This document shows, piece after piece, positions 55,100 through 63,697 of a stretch of 64,000 nt of DNA. The position numbers and the translations under genes are program-made. Source of the DNA: Desertimonas sp963786985 (GTDB lineage Bacteria > Actinomycetota > Acidimicrobiia > Acidimicrobiales > Ilumatobacteraceae); contig CAWBBL010000025.1 of assembly GCA_963786985.1 (NCBI GenBank), positions 372,001 to 436,000 of the forward strand, in the 5' to 3' direction. Position 1 is the stretch's first letter. Each line of letters begins with the position of its first letter. The notes under the pieces are model-generated. The model ran no database searches. It was given only the letters and a program-made list of their open reading frames with translations, and was not told the DNA's origin.

Positions 55100-55615
55100 T
55101 CACCGCGGCGGTCTCGGCAGGACGAGGTTGGCAAGGTACGCCTGTCCGGGAGCGAGGTCACTCCAGGTGGTCGGACCGAGCTGCAAGGTTGCCAGCGCCC
55201 CGGTCGGGAACTTCGAGTGCAGCTGTGAGATCGCGGCCTCGTCGCCCTCCCCCGTGAGCTCGAGTGCCAGGTCGTGCAGTCCTGGATTGTGACCGATGAT
55301 CATCACCGAGGCGATGTCCCGATCGACGTCGCCGAGCTGGCGCAGGATCTCGTCGGCGTCAGCGCCGTAGAGGTCGCCGCTGACCACGACTTCGGTCTGG
55401 TCGCCGAGTGCTGGCTTCACCTCGGCGAGGGTCTCGCGCGCCCGCCGCGCCGACGAGCACAGCACGAGCGCCGGACGGACGGCCTCGGACCTGAGGTGAT
55501 CGGCAATGCGTCTCGCGGCCCGACGGCCGCGGGGCGCGAGGGGGCGATCATGATCATCGAGGGCGGGATCGGCCCAGCTCGACTTGGCATGGCGCAACAG
55601 GAACAACGTCCTCAC
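55100..55615 (-). CDS. SixA-type phosphohistidine phosphatase
   Basis: 171 residues from GTG 55615. Histidine-phosphatase fold: LLRHAKSSWADPALDDHDRP with the phosphoacceptor RHAKS motif, LAPRGRRAARRIADHL, LCSSARRARETL, IIGHNPGLHDLALEL with the second catalytic His. Like SixA it is short and may remove phosphate from histidine phosphotransfer proteins. Single gene, divergent from the LigB-type gene; 150 bp between them without a gene. Confidence 0.9.
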   Translation of the reverse strand: MRTLFLLRHAKSSWADPALDDHDRPLAPRGRRAARRIADHLRSEAVRPALVLCSSARRARETLAEVKPALGDQTEVVVSGDLYGADADEILRQLGDVDRDIASVMIIGHNPGLHDLALELTGEGDEAAISQLHSKFPTGALATLQLGPTTWSDLAPGQAYLANLVLPRPPR

Positions 55616-55765
55616 TGGCGCCCATGTTGCCTGCTCGGTCTGGTCGGCGACCAGCGCAGCCAGCAGGCGACCCGGTGCGTGGGCGCCATCCGACGACGTA
55701 GCGTCGATGAGGATGAGCACTTCGTCGACCGACGGGGCGGGCGCGTTGGGGCGACGAACGCGGCG

Positions 55766-56635
55766 ATGACGACGAGCGTCGGTATGCCTGCTGCGTTCAT
55801 CGGCCACGGCAGTCCGATGAACGCGCTCGAGCGCAACGACTACACCACGGCGTGGCGGAGCTTCGGTACGGCGACTCCCCGGCCACGGGCCATCGTTGTC
55901 GTCTCCGCCCATTGGTACATCAATGCCACGGCGGTCACGGCGATGTCTCGACCGCGGACGATCCATGACTTCTACGGCTTCCCTGACGAACTCTTCGCCG
56001 TGCGGTACCCGGCGCCGGGTGACCCCGACCTCGCCGGCGAGATCGTCGAGATCGCGGCGCCAACCTGGGTCGGGCTCGATCACGACAGCTGGGGCATTGA
56101 TCACGGCGCCTGGTCCGTCCTCGTCCACGCCTATCCGGACGCCGAGATCCCGGTGCTGCAGCTCTCCATCAACGCGCTCAAGCCATTCGAGTACCACCTC
56201 GAGCTCGGCGCTCGACTCGCACCGCTGCGCGAACGAGGCGTACTCATCGTTGCCAGCGGCAACGTCGTGCACAACCTCCGGCGCATCGACTGGAATCAGC
56301 CCACCGGCGGGTTCGACTGGAGCCAGCGCTTCGACGAAGCCGCTCGCGATGTGATGACTTCCAACCCGGGCGACGCCGTTGCACTCCGCGAGCACCGCGA
56401 CTACCCGTCGGCAGTGCCGACTCCAGACCACTTCCTCCCGCTGCTCTACCTTGCCGGGCTCGCTGCCGCAGGCGGCTCGCCGGCCGACGTCCTGGTCGAC
56501 GGCTACGCGTACGGGTCGCTCTCCATGACGTGCTACACGCTGGGCGGTCCCCCGACACTGCAGACCACTGCCACCGGCGAGGCTGCCGCGCTGCCTGATC
56601 CGAGCGAGGTCGCGCCGGACGAGTCGAACATCTGA
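55766..56635 (+). CDS. LigB/DODA-family extradiol dioxygenase (YgiD-like)
   Basis: 289 residues from ATG 55766. Family blocks: FIGHGSPMNALERNDYTTAW, IVVVSAHWYINATAV (metal-binding His), VGLDHDSWGIDHGAWSVL, IPVLQLSINALKPFEYH, and GNVVHNLRRIDW. Plants use this family to cleave 4,5-DOPA; bacterial YgiD homologues have the same activity in vitro, but the natural substrate is uncertain. The C-terminus has an extra ~20-residue tail (LQTTATGEAAALPDPSEVA). Confidence 0.9.
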   Translation: MTTSVGMPAAFIGHGSPMNALERNDYTTAWRSFGTATPRPRAIVVVSAHWYINATAVTAMSRPRTIHDFYGFPDELFAVRYPAPGDPDLAGEIVEIAAPTWVGLDHDSWGIDHGAWSVLVHAYPDAEIPVLQLSINALKPFEYHLELGARLAPLRERGVLIVASGNVVHNLRRIDWNQPTGGFDWSQRFDEAARDVMTSNPGDAVALREHRDYPSAVPTPDHFLPLLYLAGLAAAGGSPADVLVDGYAYGSLSMTCYTLGGPPTLQTTATGEAAALPDPSEVAPDESNI

Positions 56636-56997
56636 GGCCAAATCGCCGGCCGCGCGAGAGCTGCTTCGACTACTTCTCCTTGCGACCGCCGCGTCCGCCG
56701 GCGACGCCGTGCCTTGCGAGGTATCCGCCAACCAGCTCCACGTCGCGCCGCGACCACGGTCAACCGGGCGTAGAGATCGGGGAACCAGTGCCGGCGAAAC
56801 TGAGGCGGCGGAACCCCAGGCGGCGGTCCCAATCACCGGCGATCAGGATTTCAACGATTCTCGGATGTTCGGCGTCATCCAACGATCGGTGACGACTCCT
56901 GTACGTGGGATACGAACCGGTGCCGGCACGCCAACATCAAGGCGGGATCCCTCGGCGGTCGGCACCGGTTCGGCCCGTCAACAGTGGGGAGCTCGTC
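56636..56997. other. Intergenic region with gene remnant and repeat C copies
   Basis: 362 bp. A minus-strand 29-codon frame (56671-56759) reads DVELVGGYLARHGVAGGRGG and ends in KEK and a stop, looking like the C-terminus of a lost gene. A degenerate repeat C (56775-56835, GAACCAGTGCCGGCG) and the full copy C1 follow. No complete gene. Confidence 0.5.
56893..56980 (+). repeat. Repeat family C, copy C1
   Basis: CGACTCCTGTACGTGGGATA, then arms GAACCGGTGCC (56914-56924) and GGCACCGGTTC (56961-56971), exact reverse complements. The closest relative is C2 at 60980. Confidence 0.85.
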
Positions 56998-57180
56998 GTG
57001 ATCGACAACGAAATCGGATGTCTAAAGGTCTGGTGGGCGACGCTGGACGGCGAGCAACGAGCCGCGGCCAAGGCAGCGGCCAACGTGTTCGGCGACGCAC
57101 TTGACGACCTCGTGCTGATCTGCCCCACCATCGAGTGGGGGCGCGATCTCGTGGAGTGGCTGCGGGCGCAGCCAGAGTGA
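56998..57180 (+). CDS. Hypothetical protein, 60 residues
   Basis: GTG 56998 preceded by GGGGAG with a 6-nt spacer, just after repeat C1. Product: VIDNEIGCLKVWWATLDGEQ, an Ala-rich helix (RAAAKAAANVFGDALDDL) and the end CPTIEWGRDLVEWLRAQPE. Amphipathic and soluble; no family recognised. A longer open frame begins at 56905 but its first 31 codons are repeat C sequence, so the later start is preferred. Confidence 0.6.
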   Translation: MIDNEIGCLKVWWATLDGEQRAAAKAAANVFGDALDDLVLICPTIEWGRDLVEWLRAQPE

Positions 57181-57243
57181 CGGCGCAGCACAGAACGACC
57201 TTCACAGGGCGACGGGTTCAACTGCGCTGGATACAGGACTCCC

Positions 57244-57285
57244 CGACGATCCTCGCCAGATCGTTGAGCGCTGCTCGGGTGACCC
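57244..57285 (-). repeat. Repeat family D, copy D1
   Basis: Minus strand contains GCTCAACGATCTGGCGAGGA followed by TCGTCGG. The same motif recurs three more times up to 61.9 kb. Confidence 0.6.
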
Positions 57286-57422
57286 GCCACGACCCGCCCG
57301 ATGGCAAGGGATCGACGCATCCCTTCGAGACTGTCGAGCCGATCATCACCGACGAGCCCGTGCTGGCGTTGGCGTTGAAGCTGAACCCGTACGTCAATCT
57401 CGGCAAAGCCCTGCCCTGATTG

Positions 57423-60295
57423 TCAGCGGATCCGCCGACGGGCCGCCACCAGGATCAGTGAACCGCTGGCGACCATGCCGGCGGAGACGACGAGACCTAG
57501 CGGTACGGAGCTCGCGCCGGTGCTCGCCAACCGCGTTGGCGGCAGTGCGGTGGTCGTGGGATCCAGCTGGTCTCCGACCGCGAGTATCTCGACCTCGGCT
57601 GGATCGGCGGCCTGGAACGCCTGCGGTTCCGCCCCAACGGTGCGGACCGTCACCACGGCGTTGTTGACGATCACGGTGCCGGCGTCGGCTGGCCTTGCCA
57701 CGTAGGTCACGGGCAGTCCGAGGTCGGTATTGCACAAGGTCTCACCGGGAGAAAGGATCGTCTCTTCCTCGGGCACTTCGATCGTGCCGTACCGATCGTC
57801 GACGACGCGCACGACTTCAAGGTCGACCTCGCTCGTGTTCTCTCCACAGTACGAGTACTCCACCGTGTCGCCGACTTCGGCCGCGGGGACGCTGGGGTCG
57901 TTGGTGAACGTGAACGTAATGCCTGGCGGAGGCGGAGTCAGCGACGTCGTCGACCCTGGCTCGGTCGTTGTGGTGGTCGATGAGGTCGTGGTCGATGAGT
58001 CCGGCTCCGTCGTGCTTGTGGTCGACGAGGTGGAGGTCGACGAGTCCGGCTCGGTCGTGCGTCGTGGTCGACGAGTCCGGGTCGGTCGTCGTCGTGTCGA
58101 CGACGGTCGTGGTCGTGGTCGACGAGTCCGGGTCGGTCGTCGTCGTCGGTCGACGTGGTCGTGGTCGACGAGTCCGGCTCCGTCGTGGTCGTGGTCGACG
58201 AGTCCGGGTCGGTCGTGCGTGGTCGATGAGGTCGTGGTCGACGAGTCCGGCTCGGTCGTGGTCGTGGTCGACGAGTCCGGCTCGGTCGTCGTCGTGGTCG
58301 ACGAGTCCGGTCGGTCGTCGTCGTGGTCGACGTGGTCGTGGTCGACGAGTCCGGGTCGGTCGTCGTCGTGGTCGACGAGGTCGTGGTCGACGAGTCCGGC
58401 TCGGTCGTGGTCGTGGTCGACGAGTCCGGGTCGGTCGTCGTCGTGGTCGAGGTCGACGTCGTCGTGGTCGACGAGTCCGGCTCGGTCGTCGTCGTGGTCG
58501 AGGTCGACGTCGTCGTGGTCGACGAGTCCGGCTCGGTCGTCGTCGTCGTCGACGATGTCGACGTCGAGGTCGACGTGGTCGACGTGGTCGATGAGGTCGT
58601 GGTGGACGACGTCGTCGACGATGTCGAGGTCGTCGTCGATGTGGTGGTTGGCGACGGTGGACATCCCTGGCCGGCGAAGGTTCCGTTGCGCTCCCAGAGC
58701 AGTGTGCCGTTCCAACGAATGGTTACGGACCAGGTGTGGTCCTGGGGTTGTGACCACGGGAAGGCGGCGTGGAAGTTGCCGGTGGTGGTCCAGTCTTCGT
58801 CGTCAAGTGCTCGCCAATCCTGTGCCACCCCGTCGATCACGACCGTGAGAACGCTGCCGGGCTGCGGCCACGTCGCCAGATCCACGTTGAGATGCGGGCA
58901 GTTCGGATTGACGACACCGGAGCCGTTCGCCGGCAACGTCGTGGGCGGCAACGTCGACGTGGACGTGGACGAGGTCGACGTCGTGGTGGACGAGTCGTCG
59001 ACGACGTCGTCGTCGTGGTTGAGCTCGTTGTGGGCGGAGGTCCCGGAATCTCGCAGTTGTTGCGGAGAATCGCGGCCCCTTCGGGCCAGTTGTATCCCGG
59101 ATTGTCAGTCCCGTCCGACTGTTTGAACGGCTCGATGATGTCGCCCCACTTGCCCTCGATTCCGGGGAACCACACCGGTCCCTCGTGATTACCGTGGCCG
59201 CCGCGGATCAGGCTGGACTCGTTGTGGTTCTGCGGGTTGTACGGGTTGGGGTTCTGGGGGTCTAACGGATTGAGCTCGGTGCCAGAGCTCGTGCGGTGAC
59301 AGATTCGGATGTCCCGTTCCTCGCCCAGTCAGACCCCTCAGGAGGTCCACGGCGACCGCCGAGGTGGCGGTCCCCTGAAACTCGCGTGGTTCGTCCTCTT
59401 GGGTTCGTACCGTCACGACCGCGTTGTTGTGGATGACGCTGCCGGAGTCGTCCGGTTGGACGGTGTAGCTGGCGATGTTGCCGATGTCGGTGTTGCAGAT
59501 TGACTCGCCGGGACCGACGACCGTCTGCACCGACGGCAGCTCGATCATCACACCCAGACGGTCATCGACGAGCCTCACGACCTCCAACGGGATCGTGCTC
59601 GTGTTCGTACCGCAGTACTCGTACTCAACGATGTCCCCGACGACGGCCCTCGACTGGCTCGGCGTCGAGACGAACGTGAACGTCACGTCCGGCGGCGCCT
59701 CCGGTCCCTCACACGCAGCTGCGGTGACGTCCTCGCTGAGCTCGATCTGACCTCCGGAACCATCATCGATCGTCACTGTCGTGGCGACCTGCTGATCGGT
59801 GTCGGGGCCGTCGAGGGTCATCGTTGCCGACGCCGAACCGAGGGCGGGAACCGGGTTTGGTTCCAACGGAACCTCGGCCGAGGTCGTGATGATCTGGACC
59901 GGGGTCAACCCGTTGTTGATCAACTGCCACGACACCGTCGTCTGACCGGTCTCCGGGTCACACTCGGCGTTCGCCGAATACACGACTGGCGGAGCAATCA
60001 GCGTCGGCGACACGGTCGTGGTGGTGGTGGTGGTGGACGCCTCGGTGGAAGGCACCTCGGTCGTTGATGCGGCAGTCGATGTCGGCGCCGACGTCGTTGC
60101 CGGTGGCGCGGAGGTCGTCGTCGTAGCAACCTCGATGGGGTCCGATTCGGCCGGCGGCTCTGGTTGGGTGGCGGCTGCCGGCTGCGACACCATCGTCATT
60201 ACTGCCGTCGCGCCGACGACTGCGAGCAACCGAAACCCGCGTTGGCGAGCATTCGCGGCCGTCATCGTCCGGCGTGCGGGCGCGATCCAAGACAT
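57423..60295 (-). pseudogene. Thr-rich cell-surface protein with LAXTG-type sorting signal, several frameshifts
   Basis: ATG 60295 (GGAG 6 nt upstream) gives a signal peptide (LLAVVGATAVMTMVSQPAAA) and a Thr-rich spacer. Order: beta-domain 1 (GDIVEYEYCGTNTSTIPLEV); a CHR-like domain (DIRICHRTSSGTELNPLDPQ, GHGNHEGPVWFPGIEGKWGD); another beta-like domain (VVNPNCPHLNVDLATWPQPG); a long TTTTEPDSSTTTTST repeat; beta-domain 2 (GDTVEYSYCGENTSEVDLEV), clearly a duplicate of domain 1; then RLASTGA, a membrane helix and a basic end ARRRIR. LASTG fits the LAXTG class E sortase signal. Frame breaks fall near 59325 and 59005 and several times within the repeat. Corrected length ~955. Confidence 0.8.
57950..58660. 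repeat. Thr/Asp/Ser-coding tandem repeat
   Basis: Plus strand units of roughly 27-60 bp such as GTCGTGGTCGACGAGTCCGG, imperfectly repeated about fifteen times. On the minus strand they encode TTTTEPDSSTTTTST linkers of the surface protein. Several changes of frame within the array suggest collapsed or mis-called repeats. Confidence 0.85.
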
Positions 60296-60388
60296 GAGAA
60301 TCTCCGAACCTGGGGGGCTGGGGGCAACGCTCGGCAAAGGTAGATCATTCGGGCGTCAATGGCCGCAACGAGCACACATAGTTGATTC

Positions 60389-60418
60389 ACAATGCGAGCC
60401 AGCTCATTGAGCGCCCCA
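60389..60418 (-). repeat. Repeat family D, copy D2
   Basis: Minus strand GGGCGCTCAATGAGCTGGCT followed by CGCATTGT; about 95 bp upstream of the surface-protein start and in the same orientation. Confidence 0.6.
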
Positions 60419-60639
60419 CTCATGAGCCACACCACGGCGAGACCCCGACAGGCCGACACCTCGTTAGACAGCCAGACAATGATCGGCAGGCAGCGAGAGA
60501 GCGACCCTTGGCGGGAGCGGTGGTCGTCGGGTTGTCGATGGGCGGCTCGTCCGATGATGACGACCCTCGCATGCAAAGCGGGCGTTGTGTGTCTGTGCCG
60601 ACAGGCGAAGGGGATTCGTGAGGCACTTCCCGAACGAGG

Positions 60640-60710
60640 GAGGTCGGGAACCGGTGCCGGCGCTGTGCCCAGTCGGCGGAACTGGGGGCATCGACACCGG
60701 TTCAAGCCGT
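60640..60710 (+). repeat. Repeat family C, copy C3
   Basis: GAACCGGTGCCGGC (60648-60661) and GACACCGGTTC (60693-60703) form an inverted repeat with one mismatch. Centre differs from C1 and C2. Confidence 0.7.
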
Positions 60711-60855
60711 GCGACCCAGTGGTCGGTCATGGCGGGGCGGCGGAGTTTCGTGCCGCCAACCACCGATTCCTTACCAGCGTGTCGGAGCGTTCCGCCACCT
60801 TCAAATTCATTTGCCCGATGCGTGGTTGCGCTCTATTCTCCGCCGACCCAGATCT

Positions 60856-60894
60856 GGTGGGGGCGGGTCCTGGCGGAAGGCTCCCGCCCCCACC
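60856..60894. other. GC-rich hairpin
   Basis: GGTGGGGGCGGG (60856-60867) and CCCGCCCCCACC (60883-60894) are exact reverse complements with a 15-nt loop. No adjacent gene end and no T-run; could be a terminator isolating the surrounding repeats or part of an element. Confidence 0.6.
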
Positions 60895-60979
60895 GAGGTC
60901 GATGCCCATCTCGGCTCCTTCCGATGCGGGGCGCTGCGGCGTCGGGGTCAGTGGCTTCGCGTCATCGCGAGCCGACAAT

Positions 60980-61064
60980 CGACTCCTGTACGTCGGGACC
61001 GAACCGGTGCCGGCGCGCATTCATCAGGCGGGATTCTGACCCGTTGGCACCGGTTCGGTCCGTC
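60980..61064 (+). repeat. Repeat family C, copy C2
   Basis: CGACTCCTGTACGTCGGGAC, arms GAACCGGTGCC (61000-61010) and GGCACCGGTTC (61046-61056), ending CGGTCCGTCA. About three quarters identical to C1 over the whole length by eye. Directly followed by repeat D3. Confidence 0.85.
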
Positions 61065-61077
61065 ACTGTCCCGCCAG

Positions 61078-61110
61078 CGACGATCCGAGCGAGTTCGTTG
61101 AGCGTCCGTC
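61078..61110 (-). repeat. Repeat family D, copy D3
   Basis: Minus strand ACGCTCAACGAACTCGCTCG followed by GATCGTCG; abuts repeat C2. Confidence 0.6.
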
Positions 61111-61171
61111 GCGCTGGGATTAACCCGTCGTGGTTGCCACCGCAGTGTCGCTCGATGCGGTCCCCACCGGT

Positions 61172-61758
61172 TCAGTGGCCGTTGGCGCGGGGTGGTCTCC
61201 AACGGTGCGGTGCCCGTTGGCGCGGTGCCATCATCGGGCGGGAAGAGGTCGGGGAAGAGGGCTTCCACGGGACCGACTGGGGTGCCCATAGGCTCGACGT
61301 TGATACGCGTTCCGGTCACGGAACCGGGGCCGTACTCGCCGGCGGGTGCCTTCGCCGGCGAGCTCGATGGTGAAATCGGCGGTGAAGCTCTGCCCGTCCT
61401 TGCTCACCTCGCCGGCGGCGCGGATCGTCGTCATCGCGAACGATCCCTCCTCGGTGAGGGACAGCGCGCTGAAACGTCAGGTCGAACGAGTTCGGTCCGG
61501 TTGCCTCCCATGACCCCCGAGGCCGGTGGTTCCGTCGGTACTGGTCTCTTGCAGAGTGCCGTCGGCCTGGAAGGTGGCGAGCTCGGTGAACTGCTCTGGA
61601 AATCCATCGACCGAGAAGATCCACGCGCCGACGATGGGATGACCCTCCGCCGGCTGCTCCGTCGGTGAGGTGGCCGCCTGAGCGGCCGTCGAACTGGCGA
61701 GGGCGCCTCCGACGAGCAGCTCCTCGACTGCCGAGCACCCGATGATGAAACGACGCAT
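61172..61758 (-). pseudogene. Secreted hypothetical protein, several frameshifts
   Basis: ATG 61758 gives MRRFIIGCSAVEELLVGGAL and ASSTAAQAA, a signal-like start. A calycin-like beta domain follows (HPIVGAWIFSVDGFPEQFTE, LATFQADGTLQETSTDGTTG, then in other frames SWEATGPNSFDLTF, GEVSKDGQSFTADFTIEL, and EYGPGSVTGTRINVEPMGTP). The pieces join only with frame changes near 61515, 61480 and 61365. The end is uncertain; the last compatible stop is at 61172-61174, where repeat sequence begins. Unknown family. The density of changes suggests decay or poor sequence. Confidence 0.55.
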
Positions 61759-61854
61759 GACGCATCTCCGTACCGACCGGCGGCGCCGGCCGCGAGGCGA
61801 CGCTACGCACGCCGTCGACGTCCCAACCAGCTTCTCAGGCCGCGCAACCTGACC

Positions 61855-61895
61855 GCCGACAACGCGTGCGAGTTCGTTGAGCGCGGCGCGGGTCT
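61855..61895 (-). repeat. Repeat family D, copy D4
   Basis: Minus strand GCCGCGCTCAACGAACTCGC followed by ACGCGTTGTCGG; about 100 bp upstream of the minus-strand gene at 61758, like D2 before the surface gene. Confidence 0.6.
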
Positions 61896-62065
61896 CTCGA
61901 ACAACGGCCCGAGCTCGGCGTGGATGCGAGGCGAGCGGACACCGGCGACCGTTGGACAGCTGCGTCGGGTTACCGCCGGTAACCGCCACGCAGAGGGCAA
62001 CGGTGTGGCCCGTAGAGCGACGCAGTCGGTCTCGGTGGTGTCAGAGGGCCAACACTCAGCATGCC

Positions 62066-62071
62066 TACCAT
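62066..62071 (+). promoter_or_regulatory. -10 element of the gene at 62080, leaderless
   Basis: TACCAT ends 8 nt before ATG 62080, in the context GCCTACCATCG that also occurs at the lacI start. Confidence 0.45.
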
Positions 62072-62079
62072 CGCCCGGC

Positions 62080-62673
62080 ATGAACCTGCTCGCCGTCGCT
62101 CCGCTCGTCCTACTGCCCGTCATCGGCACAACACCCGGGACCGAGCCACCCAACGACCCCGAACTCGAGCAGCTGCTACTCACGGTCGACGACCTGCCGA
62201 CGGGTTGGGCGGAGGACGCATCAGGCACCTTCAGCGGCGGCGTTACCGATCCCCCGACCGAGTGCGAGGCACAGGCCTTCCCCGAGCTGGGCGACGTATC
62301 CGAGTACCCGACGGCCACCGTGGCATTCGTGACCGGCGGAGGGTTGCTCGACTTCAACATCGTCGTCGAGGGCATCATCGATGTCGGCGACAGCGAGGCT
62401 GCAACGGGGTTCGTCGAGGGCATTCCCTTGGCGATGACGGAGTGTCCGAGCGACGAGGGTGAGACCTTCGGCGAGATGTCGTTCCCAGAGCTCGGGGATG
62501 CCAGCACCGCAATGCTCGTGACTTCGCCCGAAGACGAGGGATTCACGCTCAGCGCCGCCCTGATCGTCATCGCTGTCGACGAGCTCGTTCTCTATCTGTT
62601 CGGCGTCGGAGAAGGTGCGGACGGCGAACTGCTCGACGACATCGCCAACACCGCCGTCGAGAAACTCGAGTAG
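62080..62673 (+). CDS. Secreted hypothetical protein, 197 residues
   Basis: N-terminal export signal (MNLLAVAPLVLLPVIGTTPG) followed by an acidic extracytoplasmic domain starting LEQLLLTVDDLPTGWAEDAS. The LLLTxxDLPxGW motif is common in actinobacterial lipoprotein/sensor-type extracellular domains. Other blocks: TVAFVTGGGLLDFNIVVEGI, FVEGIPLAMTECPSDEGETF. No lipobox Cys near the signal. Function unknown. Convergent with the acyltransferase (94 bp). Confidence 0.72.
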   Translation: MNLLAVAPLVLLPVIGTTPGTEPPNDPELEQLLLTVDDLPTGWAEDASGTFSGGVTDPPTECEAQAFPELGDVSEYPTATVAFVTGGGLLDFNIVVEGIIDVGDSEAATGFVEGIPLAMTECPSDEGETFGEMSFPELGDASTAMLVTSPEDEGFTLSAALIVIAVDELVLYLFGVGEGADGELLDDIANTAVEKLE

Positions 62674-62767
62674 CCGGCCCGTTTCTTGGCCACACGCCAC
62701 GACAGCCCACCAGCGGTGGTCGACGGGTCGCTGCCACTCGACCCATCCGGCAGGACCGAACCGCAGG

Positions 62768-63697
62768 TCAAGTGCCATATCCAGGGTCGCTCGGCCAGTT
62801 CGGCTGGAACAGGTGCCACTGCTCCGGGGCCCTGCGGATGAGGTGTTCGAGTTCGACGGCAAGGAGTTGCGTGACCCGCGTGACGTCGTCGCGCAACGAA
62901 CCCCGTCGCTCCACCGGCAGCGACGGATGAACGACGCCAAGATGCCCCGGCTGGCGGTTGAAGTACACGGCGACGGGAAAGATCGGGGCGCCAGTGCGCA
63001 GGGCCAGCGTCGCCGGCCCGGCCGGAAGCGCGGTGCGCTCGCCGAAGAACTCGACCTCGACTCCCCCGCCGCCAATGGTGCGGTCGGACAGCAGGCACAC
63101 GATCTCATTGCGCTTGAGCGCCTGGAGGGTTGCCCGCCCGGCGTCGGGACCGAGGGCTACGACGGTCATCCCGAGTTTGCCGCGGAGGTCGGCGAACCAT
63201 TGGAACAGCTCAGGCGGTTCGACCTGCTCGACGACGACCGTGACGGGATTGCCGACGTCGGCGAGCCAGCGTCCGGCCCACTCCCATCCACCGAGGTGCG
63301 GCAAGGCCAGGATCGCCCCGGTGCCCCGCTGGCGCGCCGCCACGATCTGGTCGTAGCCGGGCACCTCGATCCCGTCGGCAACAGCACGCGCCGACAGCGA
63401 GGGCAGACGGAAGCTCTCGACCCAGTACCGCGCATAGGACTCGAAGGCCTTCTGGGCGGCTTCCCGAACGCGCAGGCGCGACCACTGCGGGTTGACGCGC
63501 CGGAGGTGGCGCTCGATCATCGCCCGCCGCCGTGGGCTGGCGAGGTTGGCACCGGCGCCGAGCGGGTTGGCGAGCCCGCTGGCGACGATCCCCGGCATCA
63601 ACCGAGCCACGAGCGACCCGGTGCGGTAGCCACCGAGCGTCACCAGTTCGGCGAGGCGTTTGGCGTGCTGGCCCGGCTCGGCGCCGGGTTCAGCCAC
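62768..63697 (-). CDS. PatA-like lysophospholipid/PIM acyltransferase (HtrB/LpxL family)
   Basis: 309 residues from GTG 63697. HtrB/LpxL fold: AFESYARYWVESFRLPSLSA, the catalytic H-x4-E in LPHLGGWEWAGRWLAD, VCLLSDRTIGGGGVEVEFFG, and a C-terminal PEQWHLFQPNWPSDPGYGT. In mycobacteria PatA acylates phosphatidylinositol mannosides and lies directly after pgsA. Here too it overlaps the pgsA-type gene by 8 bp, strongly suggesting the same lipid pathway. The PimA-like enzyme is at 44464. Confidence 0.88.
   Translation of the reverse strand: MAEPGAEPGQHAKRLAELVTLGGYRTGSLVARLMPGIVASGLANPLGAGANLASPRRRAMIERHLRRVNPQWSRLRVREAAQKAFESYARYWVESFRLPSLSARAVADGIEVPGYDQIVAARQRGTGAILALPHLGGWEWAGRWLADVGNPVTVVVEQVEPPELFQWFADLRGKLGMTVVALGPDAGRATLQALKRNEIVCLLSDRTIGGGGVEVEFFGERTALPAGPATLALRTGAPIFPVAVYFNRQPGHLGVVHPSLPVERRGSLRDDVTRVTQLLAVELEHLIRRAPEQWHLFQPNWPSDPGYGT

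Larger units (their letters stand above)
60296..61171. other. Intergenic region rich in repeats
   Basis: 876 bp without a supported gene. Contains repeat D copies (60389-60418, 61078-61110), repeat C copies (60640-60710, 60980-61064) and a GC hairpin (60856-60894). All open frames here are short and cross repeats. Confidence 0.6.
61759..62079. other. Divergent intergenic region with repeat D4
   Basis: 321 bp between the divergent genes at 61758 and 62080. Contains repeat D4 and the -10 TACCAT (62066-62071) of the plus-strand gene. No gene seen. Confidence 0.5.

Noticed and set aside
57135..57419. 94-codon plus-strand frame ending LALALKLNPYVNLGKALP
   Set aside because: Overlaps the 60-residue gene and repeat D1; no ribosome site and mixed composition.
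57730..58848. Plus-strand frame of VVVVDEVVVDESGSV repeats
   Set aside because: Reverse reading of the Thr/Asp/Ser repeat of the surface protein; the minus-strand reading has signal peptide, domains and sorting signal.
60585..61373. 262-codon plus-strand frame through the repeat-rich region
   Set aside because: It runs through repeats C and D and a hairpin, has no start signal and no conserved segment.
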